Source: Myxococcota bacterium (GTDB taxonomy: Bacteria > Myxococcota > Polyangia > GCA-2747355 > JAKLHH01). From it: 5,485 nt of DNA. Under the pieces are notes generated by a model that saw only the letters and a list, made by a program, of their open reading frames with translations, was not told where the DNA came from and ran no database searches. Location: NCBI GenBank assembly GCA_022710245.1, contig JAKLHH010000603.1, positions 1 through 5,485 on the forward strand. Direction: 5' to 3'. Below are positions 1-4,721 of this stretch, one piece after another (the first letter of the stretch is position 1; each line of letters opens with the position of its first letter). The translations under genes and the position numbers were made by a program.

Positions 1-47
1 CACGCGCCGAACATCGCCGCAAAAGGGACGAGAAACGCCGAACGCTG
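1..47. other. Left-edge noncoding stretch downstream of exbD
   Basis: This is the short region following the ExbD stop codon on the minus strand. It is less GC-rich than the genes around it and has no clear hairpin followed by a T-run. A minus-strand ATG at 12-14 opens a frame reading MFGA before the window ends. It has no recognisable Shine-Dalgarno sequence, so I do not call a gene. Another minus-strand gene of the same transcript could begin here or further left. Confidence 0.3.
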
Positions 48-512
48 CTAGAGCAGCCCTGCGCTGTCGCTGACCTTGACCTCGCTGTACTGCTGCTGGA
101 GCGCCAGATCCATCGCGCGCACCAGGTGGCGGTAGGCGATCCCGTCCTCGACGCCCACCGTGAGCTCCGGCGCCGCGCCGCGGGCGCGCGCGTCGCGCAA
201 GGTCCGCGCCAGCGCCGCCTCGTCGTAGTGCGCTCCCTGCCGCGGGAGCTGCACGCGCTCGGGGCCGCTCGTCACCGTGTAGCCGTCGCTGCCGACCAGC
301 ACCAGGAGCCGCGCCTTCGGCGTCACGCTCAGCTGCTCGCCCTCGCCGCTCCGCGAGGGCCCGGTGCGCAGCGAGGCCAGGTGCACCCAGACCGCGGTGA
401 GGAGCAGGAAGCAGATGCAGCAGATCAGCAGGTCGATGAAGGGGACCAGGTTGAGCTCGGCGTCGAGGGACTTCTTGCCGGGCTGCGCGGCCGGGCCGAT
501 GGACACTCCCAT
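48..512 (-). CDS. exbD: ExbD/TolR-family biopolymer transport protein
   Basis: This 154-aa protein has the size and layout of the ExbD/TolR family: a short cytoplasmic N-terminus, one transmembrane helix and a periplasmic domain. Residues 19-27 (ELNLVPFID) match the family signature before the helix, and D27 aligns with the proton-carrying aspartate of ExbD (D25 in E. coli). The helix spans about 22-45 and contains three cysteines (C31, C32, C34). Residues of about 70-150 form the periplasmic domain, with the usual late segment (LTVGVEDGIAYRHLVRAMD) near the end. In the family, ExbD pairs with ExbB/TolQ in the inner membrane and uses the proton gradient to drive TonB-, Tol- or gliding-type machinery. 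No exbB lies upstream, because the gene heads its own transcript, so a partner would have to be left of the window or elsewhere. The ATG start is fixed by a strong ribosome binding site. The family call is firm; which energised system it serves cannot be told. Confidence 0.93.
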   Translation of the reverse strand: MGVSIGPAAQPGKKSLDAELNLVPFIDLLICCICFLLLTAVWVHLASLRTGPSRSGEGEQLSVTPKARLLVLVGSDGYTVTSGPERVQLPRQGAHYDEAALARTLRDARARGAAPELTVGVEDGIAYRHLVRAMDLALQQQYSEVKVSDSAGLL

Positions 513-517
513 GCGCT

Positions 518-525
518 TCCTCCTC
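518..525 (-). promoter_or_regulatory. Shine-Dalgarno site of exbD
   Basis: On the minus strand the sequence reads GAGGAGGA, five bases before the ATG at 510-512. It is the only near-consensus ribosome binding site seen in the window and it decides the exbD start. Confidence 0.85.
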
Positions 526-562
526 GGGTCACATTGCCCTCAGGGGTTGGTCGCGGCAGCTT

Positions 563-586
563 CGCCCGACCGCCCGACCTGGGCGG
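563..586. repeat. Tandem CGCCCGAC octamers with a small hairpin
   Basis: CGCCCGAC occurs twice back to back (563-570 and 571-578). The second copy also contributes to an inverted repeat, CCGCCC (570-575) and GGGCGG (581-586), with a 5-base loop. It lies in the divergent exbD-tatD intergenic region. Such GC-rich hairpins can arise by chance at this composition, so no role is assigned. Confidence 0.35.
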
Positions 587-597
587 CGCCGCGACAA

Positions 598-627
598 GTC
601 GTCTTGCTGTTTGCTGTCGTCTCGCTG
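598..627. repeat. Imperfect 12-bp direct repeat, 18-bp period
   Basis: GTCGTCTTGCTG (598-609) and GTCGTCTCGCTG (616-627) differ at one position and are separated by six bases. They lie in the divergent intergenic region between exbD and tatD, in a patch less GC-rich than the genes, where regulatory sites would be expected. Paired binding sites for a regulator are one possible reading; nothing in the sequence identifies a factor. Confidence 0.4.
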
Positions 628-686
628 CGACCGAGAGGTGGGACAGCGAAGCGCGGCGCGAGTTCCCTTCCCCAGCGCGGCGAAGG

Positions 687-692
687 TATAGT
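687..692 (+). promoter_or_regulatory. Possible -10 box for a near-leaderless tatD-tcdA transcript
   Basis: TATAGT lies seven bases before the GTG start of tatD and fits the TANNNT pattern of -10 elements. Transcription starting the usual distance downstream would begin at or next to the GTG, giving a leaderless message. No good -35 hexamer is visible. The alternative reading is that GAAGG (682-686) is a loosely spaced Shine-Dalgarno sequence, with the promoter further upstream. Confidence 0.35.
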
Positions 693-698
693 CCCCCC

Positions 699-1454
699 GT
701 GGAGCTCGTCGACACCCACTGCCACCTCTTCCTGCCGCCCCTCGCGGCGCGGCTCGAGCCCGCGCTGGCGCGGGCGCGCGAGCGCGGGGTGACCCGGGTC
801 GTGGTGCCGGCCTACGACCTCGCCTCCTGGGCCAGCGTGCAGTCGCTCGCCGGGCGGCCCGGCCTCCACGCTGCGCTCGGGCTCCACCCCTGGGTCGCCG
901 CCGAGCCCCTGGAGCTCGCCGCGCTCGAGGCTGCGCTCCGCCGCGCCGGCGCGGTGGCGGTGGGCGAGATCGGTCTCGACCTCGCCATCGAGGGCGCCGA
1001 CCGCGTCCGTCAGCTCGAGCTCCTCGACGCGCAGCTCGGGGTGGCCCGCGCGCTCGGGCTCCCCGTCATCCTCCACTGCCGCGCCGCCTTCGAGGAGCTG
1101 ATCGCCCTGCTCGCCCCTCACGCGCCGGTGCGCGGGGTCGTGCACGCCTTCTCGAAGGGGCCCGAGCTCGCCCGGCGGCTGCTCGACCTCGGCCTCCACC
1201 TCGCCTTCGGCGGCGCCGTCACCAGGCCGCGCGCCGAGCGCGCCCGACGCAGCGCCACGCTGACCCCGCAGGGCCGCCTGCTCCTCGAGACAGACGCGCC
1301 CTCGATCGGCCTCGAGGGCGTCCCTCCCGAGCAGGTAGAGCCGGAGCACGTGCGCGACGTGGCCGAGGCGCTCGCCACCCTGCGCGGGGAGCCGCTCGAG
1401 GAGCTCGCCGCCGCCACCACCGCCAATGCCAGAGCCCTCTTCCAGCTCCCCTGA
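699..1454 (+). CDS. tatD: TatD-family metal-dependent hydrolase (DNase-like)
   Basis: From the GTG at 699 this encodes 251 aa, close to the usual 250-265 for TatD hydrolases. The open frame runs much further upstream, but that part antiparallels exbD and shows no homology, whereas VELVDTHCHL is the canonical N-terminus. All the metal ligands expected of this TIM-barrel family are present: H7 and H9 (DTHCH), E90 (GEIGLD), H126 (ILHCR), H149 (VHAFS) and D199 (ETDAP). GLHPW (61-65) is another family landmark. Characterised members are divalent-metal 3'-5' exonucleases or DNases acting in the cytoplasm on DNA/RNA ends, with roles in repair and oxidative-damage resistance. The substrate here is inferred only from family. 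The gene overlaps the following tcdA by 29 bp, so the two are almost certainly co-transcribed. A related subfamily such as YjjV/YcfH-type hydrolases is equally possible. Confidence 0.92.
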   Translation: MELVDTHCHLFLPPLAARLEPALARARERGVTRVVVPAYDLASWASVQSLAGRPGLHAALGLHPWVAAEPLELAALEAALRRAGAVAVGEIGLDLAIEGADRVRQLELLDAQLGVARALGLPVILHCRAAFEELIALLAPHAPVRGVVHAFSKGPELARRLLDLGLHLAFGGAVTRPRAERARRSATLTPQGRLLLETDAPSIGLEGVPPEQVEPEHVRDVAEALATLRGEPLEELAAATTANARALFQLP

Positions 1455-2193
1455 GGCGCCCGGCCGCCACTCGCGCACCGTCGACCTCCTCGGCGACGAG
1501 GGCTTCGCGCGCCTGCAGTCCGCGCGCGTGGCCGTCTTCGGCCTCGGCGGCGTGGGCAGCCACGCCGCGGTGGCGCTCGCGCGCGGCGGCGTCGGCGCGC
1601 TCCGGCTCGTCGACTTCGACCGCGTCAGCCGCACCAGCCTCAACCGCAGCGCCTTCGCCCGGCCGGCCGACGTGGGGCAGCCCAAGGTCGCCGCGCTGCG
1701 CGCCTTCCTCGCCGGCATCGACGAGGAGGTGGAGATCGAGGCGTACGAGCGCTTCTTTCACGTGGAGAGCGCCGACGAGCTCCTCGCGCCGCCGCTCGAC
1801 TTCGTGGTCGACGCCATCGACGCGCTGGCGCCCAAGCAGGCGCTGCTCAAGGCCTGCCTCGCGCGCGGGCTCCCGGTCGTCTGCTGCCTCGGCGCCTCGG
1901 CGCGGACGGACCCCTCGCTGCTGCGGGTCGGCGACCTCTCGGAGACCAGCGTCTGCCCGCTCGCGCGCACCCTGCGCAAGAAGCTGCACCGCGACGGCAT
2001 CCGCGAGGGCATCCTCTGCGTCTACTCGGTGGAGCCGCCGCGCGCGCCGCTGCCACCCGACCTCGCCGAGGAGACGCTGCGGCGCGGCCGCGTGCGGCGC
2101 CGGCTGCCCAGCTCGAGCACCCTCCCCGGGATCTTCGGCTACGCGGCGGCGAGCCTGGTGATCGGCCGCCTCGCCGGGCTCAGCACCGGCTGA
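1426..2193 (+). CDS. tcdA: ThiF/E1-like tRNA threonylcarbamoyladenosine dehydratase
   Basis: This 255-aa protein is a stand-alone E1-like adenylating enzyme of the TcdA (CsdL/YgdL) type. After a short N-terminus, HSRTVDLLGDEGFARL matches the segment preceding the Rossmann fold. The nucleotide loop is VFGLGGVGS (37-45), followed by the acidic turn LVDFD (61-65), N73-x-R nearby as N73 R74, K87, and DAID..APK (129-137), all standard adenylation-site landmarks. GASARTDP and VGDLSET (156-174) match the TcdA-specific segment. In E. coli, TcdA activates and dehydrates t6A37 to cyclic t6A in ANN-decoding tRNAs, helped by the CsdA/CsdE sulfur relay. No csd genes are in the window. The ATG lies inside the end of tatD and no other in-frame start precedes the Rossmann loop, which indicates translational coupling. 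A ThiF/MoeB relative is the alternative, but the size and the PK/DLSET segments favour TcdA. Confidence 0.88.
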   Translation: MPEPSSSSPEAPGRHSRTVDLLGDEGFARLQSARVAVFGLGGVGSHAAVALARGGVGALRLVDFDRVSRTSLNRSAFARPADVGQPKVAALRAFLAGIDEEVEIEAYERFFHVESADELLAPPLDFVVDAIDALAPKQALLKACLARGLPVVCCLGASARTDPSLLRVGDLSETSVCPLARTLRKKLHRDGIREGILCVYSVEPPRAPLPPDLAEETLRRGRVRRRLPSSSTLPGIFGYAAASLVIGRLAGLSTG

Positions 2194-2215
2194 CCGTCGG
2201 CGAATAGTTCTGCAG

Positions 2216-2231
2216 TCGTGAGTGTTCACGA
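2216..2231. promoter_or_regulatory. Operator-like perfect inverted repeat
   Basis: TCGTGA (2216-2221) and TCACGA (2226-2231) are perfect inverted arms around the 4-base spacer GTGT. The palindrome sits 30 bp before the NTPase start codon and directly abuts a possible -10 box, which is where a repressor site would block polymerase. The half-site resembles TGTGA-type motifs, but CRP/FNR sites normally have a 6-base spacer, so I do not name a factor. A short RNA hairpin is possible but less likely, since the site lies upstream of the predicted transcript start. Confidence 0.5.
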
Positions 2232-2237
2232 TATGCT
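2232..2237 (+). promoter_or_regulatory. Possible -10 box of the NTPase-partner operon
   Basis: TATGCT starts immediately after the inverted repeat and is followed by the relatively AT-rich GCTAGCTTTCTC. The best upstream match at 18-bp spacing is TTCTGC (2208-2213), a poor -35, so the promoter would be weak or activator-dependent. Transcription would start around 2243-2246, giving a leader of under 20 bases. The region has no convincing Shine-Dalgarno sequence. Confidence 0.4.
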
Positions 2238-2260
2238 AGCTTTCTCCGGATGTGGACGCC

Positions 2261-4207
2261 ATGACTGACATCCTTCGGCCAGACAACCGTCAGTACGTGG
2301 ACGATGTGTTGGCTCAAATCAAGAGCCGGCAGAGTGTCTACGTGGAGGGGCCAACTGGCTCGGGAAGAGGAACCATGCTCGATGCGCTCCGCGAAGCTGG
2401 CGGAGTAGTGCTCGAGCTATTGGCTCTCGAGGAGAGTGATGCTTCCGCTGTGGCGTTGCTTGAGATGTACTCATGGTCGTCAGCTGACCTTCAGCTTTCG
2501 CGAGGAACCGACGCGGAGGCGTACTCAGCGGCCTTCCAGGCGCTCCGCGCGCTCGCCGGGCACGAAGGCGCCTTCCTAGTTGCTCGACTGCCCGCAAGCT
2601 GGAAGCTGCTCGAGCGACAGGTTGATACGGACGACGCCGTGCCACGCCGTGCAAGGGCGGTCTTCAACGCTCTGCTGCACAGCGAGCTGCCCATCGTCCT
2701 CATCGCCGACGCGGCAATCAGATGTTCTGATCTCGGGTTCCATCCATCACTGCGGATAACGCTTCCGCCGCATGAGGTTCCACTCTCGGCCCTCGGATCG
2801 ATCGAGTGGGAAGCGTACGAGCGCAGCTTCGCGGCCCTCAGCGAGGCGGCCCCTGAGCTTCGAGCCTCACCTCTGACCTGGCGGCTGGCCATAGGCCTCG
2901 TCGGACTTGGTGCGCGGCCGGCGGCCGTGGTGTCTCAGCTGCCCAGGTTGTCCCTGCTGGAGCTCGCCAGAAAGGTGGGCCGCTGGATCTGGTCACGTTG
3001 GCCGGCGCTGCTCGACAGGCTCTCGCTCTTCCAGGCCATTCGCCGACCGGTCGGAGCCAGCGAGCTGGCTGAGCTCTTGGCTGTGGCCCCAGAGCACCTG
3101 CCACTGTTCAACCGCTGCCTTGCCTACGGAGGAGAGACCCTGAAGGTCGCGCCCGTCGTGCGGCGGGGGCTCCGGTACGCACTCGAAAAAGGCGGTACGA
3201 GCGGCGCTGCGAAGCACCATGCCACGCTCGCGCAGCACTACGAGAGCCTGGACGGAGCAGCATCGCCGAGGGCTCTGCCCACAGGACAAGTTCGATCGTG
3301 GTGCGAAAAGGTGCATCACCTGGCGCTCAGCGACTCCGAGAAATGGCAGGAGCAGGAACTGCCTACGCCCGAACAGTATTGGGATCGCGCCCGCTACCTG
3401 AGCAGAGTATCGCGTCAGTATCTGGCAGCGGCTGGCGTCTACAAGCGGTGCCTTGCTGCCTTTCCCGATGACGACTACGCGTGGCACTATCTCGCATGGA
3501 ACCTCCATCAGGCGCGGGATACAAGTGACTCCGTCGAGAGCGCCTATCGTCAAGCGGTCGCACTCGATCCCGACAATCCGTGGTGGAACTCCAGGCTGGT
3601 GACCTTCCTCATTGCACGGGGCAAACCTTCCGCTGCTAGAGACGAGTGGCGGCGAGCGATCGTACGGGTTGATCCGGACGGTGAAGCCGCGGCGGAGAGT
3701 ACTTGGCTCGCGAGAAACCTGCATCGCTGGGTCATCAAGGAATGGGCACGGGCCGGTCGGGGCACCGAGGCAGCGAGGGTGTTGCGGCAAGTGCCGAGGC
3801 ACATCCGTGCACATGATACGTTCACGAAGCTTCGCGGCTTGGTGCTACGTTCATCTCCCCGCGATGGTGCGGAGCCGCCTCGCTTCCGCGCGTACCTGCG
3901 GACACTGGAAGAGCGGGGGCTCAGTCCCTCCTTTGCGGACGGTGTTCGGCAGGTATGGCAACGCCTGCGCCGGCTTGGCGGAGATGACCTGCCACTGCCG
4001 ATTGCGCAGACGACGGCCGACGGTGAGCGATTCCAGTTTGCTTGGAGCTACGTCACCGTCTTGCTCGAGGTGGAGGTGATGGAGGACGGCCGAGTCGTGT
4101 GGTTCGGTCGAGATCGCCGGTCAGGGACAAGTGACGGTTCAGAGAACCCGAGCGATGGCCTGCCGACTGAGCTGGACGGATGGCTGACTAGAGTCATTGA
4201 TGCGTGA
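2261..4207 (+). CDS. STAND-like P-loop NTPase with winged helix and TPR repeats
   Basis: This 648-aa cytoplasmic protein belongs to no named family I recognise, but its layout is that of STAND signalling ATPases. Residues 26-38 (VYVEG, then PTGSGRGT) sit where the Walker A loop should be, but the expected lysine is R36 and is followed by an extra glycine. LPIVLIAD (143-150), then RITLPPHEVPLS (165-176), resemble the late NTPase strand and following segment. About 249-308 looks like a winged-helix domain. EKVHHLAL (349-356) leads into tetratricopeptide-like helices at about 374-473. The C-terminal domain (about 589-648) contains LEVEVMEDGRVVWFGRDR and ends in a small helical tail. No effector domain (nuclease, protease, TIR or membrane segment) is visible, which suggests a sensor or scaffold acting with its neighbour. 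I chose ATG 2261; GTG 2252 in frame would add three residues, and neither has a clear ribosome site. Base composition is well below that of its neighbours. Confidence 0.72.
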   Translation: MTDILRPDNRQYVDDVLAQIKSRQSVYVEGPTGSGRGTMLDALREAGGVVLELLALEESDASAVALLEMYSWSSADLQLSRGTDAEAYSAAFQALRALAGHEGAFLVARLPASWKLLERQVDTDDAVPRRARAVFNALLHSELPIVLIADAAIRCSDLGFHPSLRITLPPHEVPLSALGSIEWEAYERSFAALSEAAPELRASPLTWRLAIGLVGLGARPAAVVSQLPRLSLLELARKVGRWIWSRWPALLDRLSLFQAIRRPVGASELAELLAVAPEHLPLFNRCLAYGGETLKVAPVVRRGLRYALEKGGTSGAAKHHATLAQHYESLDGAASPRALPTGQVRSWCEKVHHLALSDSEKWQEQELPTPEQYWDRARYLSRVSRQYLAAAGVYKRCLAAFPDDDYAWHYLAWNLHQARDTSDSVESAYRQAVALDPDNPWWNSRLVTFLIARGKPSAARDEWRRAIVRVDPDGEAAAESTWLARNLHRWVIKEWARAGRGTEAARVLRQVPRHIRAHDTFTKLRGLVLRSSPRDGAEPPRFRAYLRTLEERGLSPSFADGVRQVWQRLRRLGGDDLPLPIAQTTADGERFQFAWSYVTVLLEVEVMEDGRVVWFGRDRRSGTSDGSENPSDGLPTELDGWLTRVIDA

Positions 4208-4706
4208 ACGCTACTCACCTTTACCCGGCGAGGCCAACGTCTTCCGGATGGCTCGACTCGGCGGTGGACATCTCCCACACGGCCACACGCTGCCGCTTCC
4301 GGAGTGGCTCGAGCCCAACAAAGAGGATGCAACCGCAGCTCAGCGCTCTGGGCGCGTTCCGGGAATCAGCGTTTGGGACTGTGCAGTCGCGCGGCCCGAC
4401 GACGCCCGCTGGTTTCGGTGCAGACCCGCCGAGGAGAGCTGGCAGTGCTTCGCGATCTCTGTCGAGCGTGCGAAGGACATCGGGAGAGCCTGCGGCCGCG
4501 CTGTGGAGCTGGTGGCCGATCCCGTGACACTGCCGCAGGCCGACGTGCGCCTAGCAGCGCTCGGTGCCGCGGAACGGGAGCGCCTAGCCAGCGCCGGAGA
4601 GGGTCACTCGTTGATGGAGGGGCTCAAGCGGACCGCGGGCACCAAGGTAGCGCATCGCAGCTTTCTGGACGAGCTCTGCGGGGCCTTTGGGCCCCACAGC
4701 GGCTAG
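4200..4706 (+). CDS. Conserved-looking small partner protein, function unknown
   Basis: I do not recognise this 168-aa protein. The ATG at 4200 overlaps the end of the NTPase gene by 8 bp (an in-frame TTG at 4197 is possible), so translation is coupled and the two products are probably made together. It has no signal peptide or membrane segment and is probably cytoplasmic. The N-terminal part is proline- and histidine-rich (GGGHLPHGH at 21-29, LPLPEWLEP at 31-39). The centre has a strand-like PGISVWD (54-60), and WFRCRP and WQCFAISV follow around 71-88. The region 89-135 looks helical, with a basic/polar C-terminus ending FLDELCGAFGPHSG. There are five cysteines (C61, C74, C83, C98, C160), but their spacing does not form a standard zinc motif. 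No catalytic motif is evident. It could be an effector, an adaptor or an immunity-type subunit of the upstream NTPase. Codon choice matches the NTPase gene, not the flanks. Confidence 0.7.
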   Translation: MRERYSPLPGEANVFRMARLGGGHLPHGHTLPLPEWLEPNKEDATAAQRSGRVPGISVWDCAVARPDDARWFRCRPAEESWQCFAISVERAKDIGRACGRAVELVADPVTLPQADVRLAALGAAERERLASAGEGHSLMEGLKRTAGTKVAHRSFLDELCGAFGPHSG

Positions 4707-4721
4707 CTAACACTGGCCGCT
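4680..4721. terminator. Two adjacent hairpins at the convergent gene junction
   Basis: The first hairpin is GGGGCC (4680-4685) with GGCCCC (4690-4695) around a TTTG tetraloop, inside the last codons of the 168-aa gene. The second pairs AGCGGCTAG (4698-4706) with CTGGCCGCT (4713-4721), a 9-bp stem including one G-T wobble and a 6-base loop. It spans the stop of the plus-strand gene and the end of the minus-strand peptidase stop. Neither is followed by a T-run on either strand, so neither is a textbook intrinsic terminator. They could still act bidirectionally or as RNA-end stabilisers. Confidence 0.45.

Noticed and set aside
126..698. N-terminal extension of the tatD reading frame
   Set aside because: It runs opposite to exbD, is arginine/alanine-rich shadow sequence, and the TatD domain begins cleanly at the GTG at 699.
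540..1718. 392-aa minus-strand open frame across tatD
   Set aside because: Low-complexity G/E/R-rich translation typical of the antisense of a GC-rich gene. The plus strand carries complete TatD motifs.
1219..2229. 336-aa minus-strand open frame across tcdA
   Set aside because: Composition-driven shadow rich in R, A, E and G; the opposite strand encodes a full E1-like domain.
2216..2231. CRP/FNR-type binding site
   Set aside because: The half-sites resemble CGTGA/TCACG, but the spacer is 4 bases instead of the usual 6.
2993..3814. 273-aa minus-strand open frame inside the NTPase gene
   Set aside because: No recognisable motif, and the plus-strand frame has continuous domain structure over the same bases.
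4204..4527. 107-aa plus-strand open frame overlapping the 168-aa gene
   Set aside because: An alternative frame without structure. The 168-aa frame runs the full length to the junction and is coupled to the upstream stop.
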